A stretch of 33,372 bases of DNA from an uncultured Mycoplasmatota bacterium (lineage in GTDB: Bacteria > Bacillota_I > Bacilli_A > RF39 > UBA660), in contig CANSRG010000011.1 of assembly GCA_947649355.1 (NCBI GenBank), positions 1-33,372 of the forward strand, given 5' to 3'. The notes under the pieces are model-generated. The model saw only the letters and a program-made list of their open reading frames with translations, was not told where the DNA came from and did not search any database. Both the position numbers and the translations under genes were made by a program. How positions within the stretch are numbered: position 1 is the stretch's first letter; every line of letters begins with the position of its first letter. Positions 23,614-33,001 of this stretch are shown here, piece by piece.

Positions 23614-25269
23614 ATGAAAAAGAAAAAAGAATTATTGGTAGTAGGAATACTAATAGGACTATTTTGTGTCGTTGGAGTATCTTATGCAATATGGCAAGTA
23701 ACACATGTCCAAACTGGAGAAAATAGTTTAACGGTTGGATGTTTTAAAGTAGAGTTTACGGATCAAAACCCAATTCAAATAGGAAAAGCTTATCCAATAG
23801 AAGATAGTGTAGGTAGATCTCTAACACCATATGAGTTTAAATTAACAAATACATGTAATGATTTAGCCTCTTATCAAATTAACTTAGAGGTATTAAATGA
23901 TAGTACCTTGAATGAACATAGTTATATTAAAACAATGTTAGATGAAGAGAGTCCAAAGCTTTTAAACCGTAATCAAGTAGTAGAAAAGACTTTAGAAAAT
24001 GCCACGACAGCTTATAAATTAAAGAAGAGTTTTCTAAGTGCAAATGAAACAAAGAGTTTTACATTAAGACTATGGCTAGATAAAAATACTCCAGCAGATG
24101 AAACAATCATGAATAGTGTATTTAAAAGTAAAGTAACTGTTACGACTAGTTTTATAGAAGAAGTAAAAACGACAAGTACGATGATGGCAATGGAATATTC
24201 TCATGTAAGTAATCAATTTTTAGGTAAAAATTTGACATACACTCAAAATGAAAAATATGAGGTGTCAACAATTTCGTTTGAAAGTGATGGAAAAACTTAT
24301 GAAACCACAGAACCAATAATAGATTTTACAGAAGAAAAAGATGGTTCGATATTAGGCTATTATGTAAAAGAAGAAGGATTAGAAAGTTATATATTACATA
24401 TTGTAGGCAATGGAAAAATTAAAGTAAATCCAAATGGCATGGGATACTTTAGTTTGGGATGCGAAGTTGTAGAAGCTTCTCCAGGTTTAATTTCTACTAA
24501 TCCTATCTCTGTTCATATTATAGGAATAGAAAATATTGATACTACCGAAGTTACGAATATGCAGCATATGTTTGCTGGAGTAAATAATAAAGAGCTTGAT
24601 TTAACAAATTTTAATACTGAGAAAGTAACGAATATGAGTTCTATGTTTTATGGCTATAGTAGTTTAACTTCATTAGATGTCAGTAATTTTAATACAAGTA
24701 ATGTAACAGATATGTCTGGAATGTTTTTTGGATGTAGCAATTTAACAACTTTAGACGTCAGCAATTTTGATACTAATAATGTAACCGATATAGGTTCTAT
24801 GTTTTATGGATGTAGTAGTTTAACTGATTTAGATTTAAGTGGATTTAATACAAGTAATGTAACAGATATGTCTGGAATGTTTTTTAGCTGTAGCAATTTA
24901 ACTAGCTTAAATGTAAGTAATTTTGATACTAATAATGTAAGCGGAATGAGTGCTATGTTTGAAGGCTGTAGCAATTTAACAACATTAGATGTCAGTAATT
25001 TTGATACTAATAATGTAACCAATATGAGTTATATGTTTGAAGGCTGTAGCAGTTTAACAAATCTTGATTTAAGTGGTTTTGATACAAGAAAAATGGTAGG
25101 ATATGGTTCTTATACAGGATTTTTTAGGATGTTTTCTGAATGTAATAACTTAACTACTATTACTTATAGTGAAAACTTTATTTATGTGAAAGGTGATGCT
25201 GTAGGGTTTATGTTTTCTAATTGTCCTGCAAATAAACCAACCCATGAATCTTGGAATGGTATTTTATAA
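23614..25269 (+). CDS. SipW-type BspA-like protein with DUF285 leucine-rich repeats
   Basis: A 551-aa surface protein. A basic start, one hydrophobic helix (about residues 7-25) ending GVSYAIWQV and a first domain with Cys43 and Cys81 (to about 182) are shared with the paralogues at 19674 and 33002. A linker domain (about 190-305) precedes seven BspA-type repeats (311-490) of 26 residues (first 24), pattern NVTxMSxMFxGCSxLTxLDxSxFD. A short C-terminal cap follows (about 491-551) and there is no sorting signal. DUF285/BspA proteins bind host proteins or other bacteria in known cases; here adhesion is inferred. Expression appears subject to the G-run promoter upstream. AGGAGAAGGA (23591-23600) is a rather distant ribosome-binding site. 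Confidence 0.8.
   Translation: MKKKKELLVVGILIGLFCVVGVSYAIWQVTHVQTGENSLTVGCFKVEFTDQNPIQIGKAYPIEDSVGRSLTPYEFKLTNTCNDLASYQINLEVLNDSTLNEHSYIKTMLDEESPKLLNRNQVVEKTLENATTAYKLKKSFLSANETKSFTLRLWLDKNTPADETIMNSVFKSKVTVTTSFIEEVKTTSTMMAMEYSHVSNQFLGKNLTYTQNEKYEVSTISFESDGKTYETTEPIIDFTEEKDGSILGYYVKEEGLESYILHIVGNGKIKVNPNGMGYFSLGCEVVEASPGLISTNPISVHIIGIENIDTTEVTNMQHMFAGVNNKELDLTNFNTEKVTNMSSMFYGYSSLTSLDVSNFNTSNVTDMSGMFFGCSNLTTLDVSNFDTNNVTDIGSMFYGCSSLTDLDLSGFNTSNVTDMSGMFFSCSNLTSLNVSNFDTNNVSGMSAMFEGCSNLTTLDVSNFDTNNVTNMSYMFEGCSSLTNLDLSGFDTRKMVGYGSYTGFFRMFSECNNLTTITYSENFIYVKGDAVGFMFSNCPANKPTHESWNGIL
24544..25083 (+). repeat. 78-bp LRR-coding repeats, with 156-bp higher-order unit
   Basis: Seven in-frame units encode 26-residue repeats. 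Units two apart are most alike: a stretch of about 40 identical bases beginning at 24691 recurs at 24847, exactly 156 bp later. This indicates recent duplication of two-unit blocks and allows copy-number change by recombination. Confidence 0.85.
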
Positions 25270-25338
25270 ATATCTTTTAATAAAAAGTGTATTTCAAACT
25301 AGAAAGATTTTTTCTATATAGATATTTTTAATTTCAAG

Positions 25339-25347
25339 TGTTATACT
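25339..25347 (+). promoter_or_regulatory. Extended -10 promoter of dnaE-polC
   Basis: TGT-TATACT 23 bases before the ATG at 25371, with no clear -35. No convincing terminator is seen after the preceding gene, only a 6-bp hairpin near 25300-25316. Confidence 0.5.
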
Positions 25348-25370
25348 TAATGTACAAGGTGGGTGATATC

Positions 25371-28283
25371 ATGTTTATACCATTAAAAGTGACAACAGAT
25401 TATTCTTTATTAAAAAGCATGATAACCATTCCAAAACTTGCGTTATTTTTAGAAAAATATAATATTTTTGCATGTGGTATTTGTGATACAAATCTTTTTG
25501 GTGTAATGGAATTTTATAATACATTAAAAGCGAAAAATATAAAACCTTTAATTGGTTTAGAAATAAAAATAGAAAATATTACTCTATATCTTTATGCGAA
25601 AAATTATCAAGGTTATCAAGTGCTTCTAAAATTAAATACAAAGAAAGAAAAAGAAGAAATTACTTTAGAAGAACTAATTGAAAAAAAAGAAAATTTAAAT
25701 ATTATTCTTCCATATTTTGAAATAGAAAACTACAAAAAATTAGCAGAAAAATTAGAAAAAATATATATAGGTTATACAAAAGAAATTGAAAAAAATAATG
25801 CCAATATTTTAACAGAAAATTTAGTGTTTTGTCCAAATATAAAAGCTTTTACAAAAAAAGAAACAGAATATTTGCCTTTATTAGAAGCAATTGATTTAAA
25901 TGAGTCCATAAAGCTAATTGAAAAAAAAGATTTATCGAAAAATTCTATGGAGTATGCAGTAAAAGAAGAAAAATTTTTAGATAAAACAGAAGAATTTGTG
26001 GCAAGCTGTAATGTAGAAATTCTAAAAAAAGAAAATTACATTCCGACATATTTAAAAGAGGGAAGTAGTGAAGAATTCTTAGTCGCGCTTGCTAAAAAAG
26101 GTTTACAAAAACGATTAAAAAATGAAAGAAAAGAAAAATATATAAAGAGATTAAATTATGAACTATCAGTTATTCAAAATATGGGCTTTGTCAATTATTT
26201 TTTAATTGTATATGACTATGTAAAATATGCCAAACAGAATAAAATCTTAGTAGGAGTAGGTCGTGGAAGTGCGGTAGGCTCTTTAGTAAGCTATTGTCTT
26301 GGCATTACTGATGTAGATCCACTAGAATATAATTTACTATTTGAACGATTTTTAAATCCAGAAAGAATAACTATGCCAGATATAGATATTGACTTTGAAG
26401 AAACAAGAAGAGATGAAGTAATTAATTATGTAAAAGAAAAATATGGAAAAGAAAATGTCGCGAATATCATGACTTTTGGAACCCTAAAAAGTAAACTTGC
26501 ATTAAGAAGTGTTGGGAAATCCCTAGAAATAAATCAAGCAATAATCGATGCTTTTGTAAATAAAATTGATATCAAAAAAACATTACAAGAAAATTTACAA
26601 AATAAAGAAATTCTTTATTACGTCGAACAAAATGAAGATATCAAAAAAATGATGTTGAATTCACTAAAAATAGAAGGCTTAAAAAAACATATTTCTACTC
26701 ATGCTGCAGGTGTAGTAATTTCAAGTGTTCCACTAGATACAGTAATTCCAATTCATTTTAATAATGGAGATTTACTAACTGGAGTAACCATGAATTATTT
26801 AGAAGATTTAGGTCTTTTAAAAATGGACTTTCTATCAATATCAAACTTAACTATCATTCGTAGTGTGTTAGAACTAATAGAAGAAAATACAAACCAAAAA
26901 CTAGATATCAATAAAATTGATTTAAATGACCAATCAGTATTAGATTTATTCACAAATGCAAACACTATTGGAATATTTCAATTTGAAAGTGAGGGCATGA
27001 AAAGTTTTTTAAGAAAACTAAAGCCCACAAAATTTTTGGATTTAGTAGCAGCCATGGCTCTTTATAGACCAGGACCTATGGATAATATTGATACGTACAT
27101 AAAAAGAAAAGAAGGAAAAGAAAAAATAGAATATCTTCATCCTGATTTAAAAGACATTTTAGAAGAAACCTATGGTATCATTGTTTATCAAGAACAAATA
27201 ATGCAAATATTAGTACTTATTGGGGGATTTTCTTTTTCAGAAGCAGATATAATAAGAAGGGCAATGAGTAAAAAAAAGAAAGAAATAATAGAAGAATACA
27301 AAGAAAAATTTATCATAGGAGCAAGAAAAAAAGGATATATTGAAAATGTTGTGCTAAAAATTTATGAATTGATTGTAAAATTTGCTGATTACGGCTTTAA
27401 TAAATCCCATTCTGTATCTTATGCATTATTTGGGTATCAAATGGCTTATTTAAAAACTTATTATCCAATTTATTACATTGCAAATCTTCTAAATTTAAAT
27501 ATTGCTAGCACAATTAAAACAAAAGAATATTTAGGATTAGCAAAAAAAATGGGAATCAAAGTTTTACCTCCAAGTGTAAATAAAAGTGAATTAACATACA
27601 AAATAGAAGGAAACACAATTCGCTTACCTTTTGAAGTAATAAAAGGATTAGGAAGTGAAGCAGGAAAAGTAATTGTAAATAATAGACCATATCTAGATTT
27701 CTTTGATTTTGTAAAAAAAACATATGGAAAAAGTGTAACCAAAAAAACAATAGAATCTTTAATTAGTGCAGGAGCTTTTCTAGAAATAGAAGAAAATCAA
27801 AATTCTTTAAGAAAATCCATTGAAAAAGCTTTAAAATATGCCGAATTATCAATAGGATTAGAAGAGGACTTTATTTTAAAACCTGTTTTAGAAGAAAGTG
27901 AAAAAGAAAGAGAAGAAGAAAAAAGAAAAAAAGAATATGAAGTGTTAGGTTTTTATTTAAGTAATCATCCATCAAGTCGTTACATAGAAGAAAAAATTAT
28001 GAAACTAGAACATATAGAAGAATATCATAATAAACATGTAGAATGTGTTGTTGTTGTAGAAAAAATAAAAGAATTAACAACAAAAAAAGGAGAAAGAATG
28101 GCATTTTTAACAGCAAGTGATGAAACGGATGTTGGAAACTTTGTAGTATTTGCATCCATTATGAAATACTTGCAAAATGTAAAAATTGGTGATTTAATCC
28201 TTATTGAAGGAAGAATTGCAAGAAGATATTTAGAATATCAAATAAACGTTAACAAAATAGAAAAAATTAGTGGAGGAGAGTAG
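25371..28283 (+). CDS. dnaE: DNA polymerase III alpha subunit DnaE
   Basis: A 970-aa C-family replicative polymerase. In PolC-containing Firmicutes DnaE extends RNA primers before hand-over to PolC. The PHP domain (about residues 1-200) is degenerate: the usual HxHxxYS reads KVTTDYS and TDH reads CDT, so metal-dependent activity there is probably lost. The palm has GVGRGSAVGSLVSYCLGITD, the catalytic PDIDIDF (Asp337, Asp339) and KMDF (Asp486), with HTHAAGVVIS and MALYRPGPMDN also present. A helix-hairpin-helix and OB-fold (about 800-970) end it. It is shorter than the 1115-aa B. subtilis DnaE. I chose the ATG at 25371, after AAGGTGGGTG. polC follows after a single base. Confidence 0.94.
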   Translation: MFIPLKVTTDYSLLKSMITIPKLALFLEKYNIFACGICDTNLFGVMEFYNTLKAKNIKPLIGLEIKIENITLYLYAKNYQGYQVLLKLNTKKEKEEITLEELIEKKENLNIILPYFEIENYKKLAEKLEKIYIGYTKEIEKNNANILTENLVFCPNIKAFTKKETEYLPLLEAIDLNESIKLIEKKDLSKNSMEYAVKEEKFLDKTEEFVASCNVEILKKENYIPTYLKEGSSEEFLVALAKKGLQKRLKNERKEKYIKRLNYELSVIQNMGFVNYFLIVYDYVKYAKQNKILVGVGRGSAVGSLVSYCLGITDVDPLEYNLLFERFLNPERITMPDIDIDFEETRRDEVINYVKEKYGKENVANIMTFGTLKSKLALRSVGKSLEINQAIIDAFVNKIDIKKTLQENLQNKEILYYVEQNEDIKKMMLNSLKIEGLKKHISTHAAGVVISSVPLDTVIPIHFNNGDLLTGVTMNYLEDLGLLKMDFLSISNLTIIRSVLELIEENTNQKLDINKIDLNDQSVLDLFTNANTIGIFQFESEGMKSFLRKLKPTKFLDLVAAMALYRPGPMDNIDTYIKRKEGKEKIEYLHPDLKDILEETYGIIVYQEQIMQILVLIGGFSFSEADIIRRAMSKKKKEIIEEYKEKFIIGARKKGYIENVVLKIYELIVKFADYGFNKSHSVSYALFGYQMAYLKTYYPIYYIANLLNLNIASTIKTKEYLGLAKKMGIKVLPPSVNKSELTYKIEGNTIRLPFEVIKGLGSEAGKVIVNNRPYLDFFDFVKKTYGKSVTKKTIESLISAGAFLEIEENQNSLRKSIEKALKYAELSIGLEEDFILKPVLEESEKEREEEKRKKEYEVLGFYLSNHPSSRYIEEKIMKLEHIEEYHNKHVECVVVVEKIKELTTKKGERMAFLTASDETDVGNFVVFASIMKYLQNVKIGDLILIEGRIARRYLEYQINVNKIEKISGGE

Positions 28284-28284
28284 T

Positions 28285-31200
28285 ATGAAAGATGATGTAA
28301 AAAGATTTATAGAAAGTATTTCCTATGATGGAGATACCTTGCCCTTACAAACTATAGAAATCGAAAAAGTATTGTTAAATCGTCGAAACGAAACATTTGA
28401 AGTCATTATGACAAGAGACGAAGTATTACCCTATGAAATAGCTTCATCTCTTTTACTAGCAAGTAAAAATGGTATTCATAATAAAGACAAATGTTTTATT
28501 ACACTAAAATATAAAGAAGTAAAAGAACAAGATAAATTAGAGTATTTAAAAGAAATCTTTAAAATATATAAAATAAAAAAACCTTCTTTACAAAGTGTAT
28601 TTGAAAATCCATTAGAAGTAAAAAATAACATAATTCTTTTAGAAGTAGCAAATAAAATGGAAGAAGAAATCTTAAAACAAGAAATAAATAATTTAAAACA
28701 AGAGTTTATGATGTATGGTCTTGGTGTTCAAGAATTTCAAATTTCCATCAATGAAGAAAAACAAAAAAATATTAAAGAAGAAATCGAAGCTGCAAAAAAA
28801 GATACGAAAATAGTAGTAGAAGAAACAAAAAAAATAGAAGGTAATGTAATTTTAGGAAAAGAAATTACAGGAGATGCAACCGCGATAAATAATATTATGG
28901 GAGAATCAAAAAATGTCATTTTTGAAGCCTATATTTTTGGAATAGACACGATGGAAAGAGAAACGATTAACATTATTACATTAAAAATTAGTGATAAAAC
29001 AAACTCTCTTCTTGCTAAAATATTTAAAAAAGATAAAAAAGAATATCAAGCAATTCTAAAAACATTAAAAACAAATGCTTGGTATCGTTTTCAAGGAAAT
29101 GTAGAATTCGATAATTTTGCCAAAGATTTTGTGTTAGCTATTAGAAATTTAGAAAAAATAGATGGAAAAGATGAATTTCAAAAAGATGAAGAAGAAATTA
29201 CTAGGGTAGAACTGCATACACATACTATGATGAGTGCCATGGATGCTGTAGTTCCCTATGAAAAAAAAGACCCAAGAAATATTATTAAATATGCCCAAAA
29301 ACTTGGTCATAAAGCAATCGCAATTACAGACCATAACTGTGTACAAAGTTTTCCAGAACTATACCATACATTTCAAGATATCAATAAAGGAAAAGAAGGA
29401 AAAGATAGATTTAAAGTATTATATGGAGCGGAAATGAATATCGTAAATGATGATATTGATTTAATTTTTAATCCAAAAGAATATGATTTATTAAATGATA
29501 CTTTTGTCGTTTTTGATACTGAAACAACTGGTTTTTATGCAGGTTCTGATCAAATGATTGAAATAGGAGCTGTAAAAATTCAAAATGGTAAAATTTTAGA
29601 TCGGTTTGATGAACTAATTGATCCTCATCGCCCAATTCCTAAAAAAATTACGGAATTAACATTTATTACAGATGAGATGGTAAAAGGATGTGATACCGAA
29701 GAAAATGTCACTAAAAGATTTTTAGAATGGGTAGAAAATTTACCAATGGTTGCTCATAATGCAAAGTTTGATATTTCCTTTCTTTCCTCTGCATGTCATA
29801 AATATGGATTAAAAGAATTTGACCAAACCGTAGTAGATACTATGAGTATGGCAAGAATGATTCATCCTGAATGGCCAAATCATAAACTTCAAACATTAAC
29901 AAAAAAATTAGATATTCCTTGGGAAGAAGATAAACACCATCGTGCGGATTATGATGCAGAAGGAACCTCAATAGCTTTTTATAAAATGTGTAAAACGCTT
30001 TATGACAGAAATATTTCAACAACAAAAGATTTATTAGAAGAAGTAGACATGAAATCATTAGTAAGATTTGCATTCCCATTTCATGCAACCTTAATTGCTA
30101 AAACAAGAGAGGGATTAAAAAATTTATTTAAAATTGTATCTATCGCGAATACCAAATATTTATATAAAAATGAAGCACCAAAAATTCCAAGAAATGAAGT
30201 TGCAAAATTAAGAGAAGGACTTTTAATAGGTTCTGGTTGTATTCATGGAGAGATTTTTGATAAAGCAAGTAGTAAAGATGATGAAGAATTAGTAAACATG
30301 ATGAATTTTTATGATTATATAGAAGTACAACCCATCAGTGCCTTTTCTCATTTGATTGGGCCAGAATCAAAATTCCCAAATATTTTAGCTGCTGAAGAAT
30401 TTCTAAAACGAATTATAAGAGTAGCAAAAGAAGCAGGAAAACCAGTAGTAGCTACAGGAGATGTACATAATTTAACCAAAGATGATTTGATCTATAGAGA
30501 GATTATTATAAACCAAAAATTCAATGGAAAATTACATCCCTTAAATAGAAGAGGATTAGAAATACCAAATATGTATTTAAAAACAACCAAAGAAATGTTA
30601 GAAGACTTTGCTTTTTTAGGGGAAGAAGAAGCTTATGAAATAGTAGTAACAAATACAAATAAAATAGCTGACATGGTAAGTGAAGTAGAAGTAATACTAA
30701 ATACCCATGGAATTCCATTCGCCCCTAAAATAGAAAATTCAAAAATTACAACTACGAAAATGGTTTATGAAAAAGCAGAAGAATGGTATGGGAACCCACT
30801 TCCATTTCACATTGAAGAAAGAATAGCTCTAGAACTTTATGGAGCACCATTTATAGAAGCTGTGAAAAAAAACTCAGAAGGAAAAGAAGAACAAGAAGTT
30901 TATAAAAGACTTCATGAGGTAGTAATAAAAGGACCAGAAGAAGTAGAAGAAGAGATATTTTTAAGCTTAAGAAAAACAGACGAGGAAACAGAAGAACAAG
31001 AACTAAGAAAAATAGCAAAAGAAAAAATGACTGCTATCATTGGAGCAAACTTTGACGTTATTTACTTAATCGCTCAAAAACTAGTAAAACACTCAAATGA
31101 TGAAGGATTCTTAGTTGGTTCTAGAGGTTCTGTTGGGTCAAGTTTTGTCGCCAATTTAATGGGAATTACCGAAGTAAATAGTTTAGCGCCTCATTATCGT

Positions 31201-32820
31201 TGTCCAAAATGTAAAAGAAGCGAGTTTAATAACGAAGAAAATGAACCTCTTGGAAATGAATATAAATGTGGATATGATTTACCAGATAGAAATTGTCCAA
31301 ATTGTAACATTCCAATGCACAAAGAAGGACACGATATTCCGTTTCAAACATTCCTTGGATTTAATGCAGACAAAGTACCAGATATAGATTTAAATTTTTC
31401 GGATTTAAATCAAGCAAGTGCTCATGAATATACAAAAGTATTATTTGGAGAAGACAATGTATATCGAGCAGGAACGATTGGAACTGTTGCTGAAAAAACA
31501 GCATATGGTTATGTAAAAGGGTATTGTGAAGCGAAAAATATTATCATGAGAAATATAGAAGTAGAACGTTTGGCAATAGGTTGTACAGGTTGTAAAAGAA
31601 CTACAGGGCAACATCCAGGTGGAATCGTTGTTATTCCAGGATACATGGAAGTATTTGATTTTACAGCATTCCAATATCCATCAGAAGATCCAACAAAAGA
31701 TTGGCGAACAACCCATTTTGATTATCATGCCATTGATGAATGTGTTTTAAAATTAGATATTTTAGGACATACAGATCCAACTCAGCTTAGAATGATTCAA
31801 GACCTAACAGGAGATGATATTACAAAAGTTCCATTAGACGATAAAGAAACAATGAGTATTTTTACAAGTACAAAAGCCTTAGGAGTAACAAAAGAACAAA
31901 TTTTGTGTGATACAGGAACACTAGGAGTACCAGAATTTGGAACACCATTTACAATTCAATTAGTAAAAGATACTAAACCAAAAACTTTTGCCGAATTAGT
32001 AAAAATTTCTGGACTAGCCCACGGAACAGATGTTTGGCTTGGAAATGCTCAAGAATTGATTCAAAAAAATATCGTGCCATTTTCAAAAGTAATTGGATGT
32101 CGAGATGATATTATGGTTGAACTTATGTATGGAGGTTTAGAACCATTTAAAGCATTTAAGATTATGGAATTTGTAAGAAAAGGAAAAGCAAGTAAGGAAC
32201 CAGAAGCTTGGGCAGGATTTAAAGAAACCATGGAAAAAGCAAAAATTCCAGATTGGTTTATCAATTCTTGTTTTAAAATCAAATACATGTTTCCAAAAGC
32301 CCATGCGGCAGCTTACGTTATGAGTGCCTTTCGTATAGCATGGTATAAAGTTCATAAACCACTTGTATACTATGCAACTTATTTTTCAACAAGATTTACA
32401 GACTTCGATATTGATTCTATGATAAAAGGATATGATGCAATAAAAGCTAAAATGTTAGAATTGCAATCAAAAGGATATGATATGACAAACAAAGAAGCAA
32501 GCACATTAGAAACATTAAAGCTTGCACTAGAAGCAACAGCAAGAGGCATTAAATTTAAAAACTTAGATATTGAAAAAAGTGATGGAAGTAATTTTATAAT
32601 GGATGAAAAAGAAAATGCGTTAATCATGCCATTTCGAGCTTTAGATGGACTAGGAGATGCAGTAGCAACAAAAATTATTGAAGAAAGAAAAGAAAAAGCT
32701 TTTTATAGTATCGAAGATTTTCAACTTCGAGGAAAAGTAAATCAAACAACAATTGATAAAATGCGAATTATGGGAGTATTTGGTACAATGCCAGAAACAA
32801 GTCAATTATCATTATTTTAA
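28285..32820 (+). CDS. polC: DNA polymerase III PolC (alpha subunit with exonuclease)
   Basis: A 1511-aa replicative polymerase with proofreading, the main leading-strand enzyme of Firmicutes. An N-terminal region and OB-fold come first. An intact PHP domain has HTHT (His311, His313), ITDHN and GDVHN. A DEDDh exonuclease is inserted in it (FDTETTG with Asp411 and Glu413; VAHNAKFDISFL; HRADYDAE). The polymerase core has VGSRGSVGSSFVANLMGIT, a four-Cys zinc motif starting CPKC (Cys973), PDIDLNFSD (Asp1033, Asp1035) and GQHPGGIVVIP. The protein ends QLSLF (1507-1511), a good beta-clamp binding motif. The ATG at 28285 follows GGAGGAG located inside the end of dnaE. Length is slightly above the 1437 aa of B. 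subtilis. Confidence 0.97.
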   Translation: MKDDVKRFIESISYDGDTLPLQTIEIEKVLLNRRNETFEVIMTRDEVLPYEIASSLLLASKNGIHNKDKCFITLKYKEVKEQDKLEYLKEIFKIYKIKKPSLQSVFENPLEVKNNIILLEVANKMEEEILKQEINNLKQEFMMYGLGVQEFQISINEEKQKNIKEEIEAAKKDTKIVVEETKKIEGNVILGKEITGDATAINNIMGESKNVIFEAYIFGIDTMERETINIITLKISDKTNSLLAKIFKKDKKEYQAILKTLKTNAWYRFQGNVEFDNFAKDFVLAIRNLEKIDGKDEFQKDEEEITRVELHTHTMMSAMDAVVPYEKKDPRNIIKYAQKLGHKAIAITDHNCVQSFPELYHTFQDINKGKEGKDRFKVLYGAEMNIVNDDIDLIFNPKEYDLLNDTFVVFDTETTGFYAGSDQMIEIGAVKIQNGKILDRFDELIDPHRPIPKKITELTFITDEMVKGCDTEENVTKRFLEWVENLPMVAHNAKFDISFLSSACHKYGLKEFDQTVVDTMSMARMIHPEWPNHKLQTLTKKLDIPWEEDKHHRADYDAEGTSIAFYKMCKTLYDRNISTTKDLLEEVDMKSLVRFAFPFHATLIAKTREGLKNLFKIVSIANTKYLYKNEAPKIPRNEVAKLREGLLIGSGCIHGEIFDKASSKDDEELVNMMNFYDYIEVQPISAFSHLIGPESKFPNILAAEEFLKRIIRVAKEAGKPVVATGDVHNLTKDDLIYREIIINQKFNGKLHPLNRRGLEIPNMYLKTTKEMLEDFAFLGEEEAYEIVVTNTNKIADMVSEVEVILNTHGIPFAPKIENSKITTTKMVYEKAEEWYGNPLPFHIEERIALELYGAPFIEAVKKNSEGKEEQEVYKRLHEVVIKGPEEVEEEIFLSLRKTDEETEEQELRKIAKEKMTAIIGANFDVIYLIAQKLVKHSNDEGFLVGSRGSVGSSFVANLMGITEVNSLAPHYRCPKCKRSEFNNEENEPLGNEYKCGYDLPDRNCPNCNIPMHKEGHDIPFQTFLGFNADKVPDIDLNFSDLNQASAHEYTKVLFGEDNVYRAGTIGTVAEKTAYGYVKGYCEAKNIIMRNIEVERLAIGCTGCKRTTGQHPGGIVVIPGYMEVFDFTAFQYPSEDPTKDWRTTHFDYHAIDECVLKLDILGHTDPTQLRMIQDLTGDDITKVPLDDKETMSIFTSTKALGVTKEQILCDTGTLGVPEFGTPFTIQLVKDTKPKTFAELVKISGLAHGTDVWLGNAQELIQKNIVPFSKVIGCRDDIMVELMYGGLEPFKAFKIMEFVRKGKASKEPEAWAGFKETMEKAKIPDWFINSCFKIKYMFPKAHAAAYVMSAFRIAWYKVHKPLVYYATYFSTRFTDFDIDSMIKGYDAIKAKMLELQSKGYDMTNKEASTLETLKLALEATARGIKFKNLDIEKSDGSNFIMDEKENALIMPFRALDGLGDAVATKIIEERKEKAFYSIEDFQLRGKVNQTTIDKMRIMGVFGTMPETSQLSLF

Positions 32821-32850
32821 ATAGGAAAAGACAAAATTTTCCTATTTTTT
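32819..32850 (+). terminator. Terminator of the dnaE-polC operon
   Basis: An 11-bp stem (AAATAGGAAAA, 32819-32829, against 32837-32847) with a 7-nt loop and six T. It ends one base before the next -35. Confidence 0.85.
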
Positions 32851-32851
32851 C

Positions 32852-32883
32852 TTGACTTTTAGGGGGGGGGGTTATGGTAGAAT
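32852..32883 (+). promoter_or_regulatory. Second promoter with G10 tract in spacer
   Basis: TTGACT (32852-32857) and TAGAAT (32878-32883) are 20 bp apart, with ten G at 32862-32871. A 17-bp spacer would need seven G. The flanks (TTGACTT..AG10..ATGGTA[C/G]AAT) and the leader length (118 nt) match the promoter at 23464, so the two are homologous. Confidence 0.7.
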
Positions 32884-33001
32884 AGAAATAGAGAATAGAA
32901 GATGTCGAAATACAGCCAACTAGTAGTGATAGATGTAGCTTTATGTTACTCTAATATTAGAAAGTTTAGTATTAAATTCTCTAAAGAAAGTAGGAAGTTT
33001 G

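Noticed and set aside
25300-25316. Terminator after the LRR protein gene
   Set aside because: The TAGAAA/TTTCTA stem is only six A-T-rich pairs and has no T-run after it.
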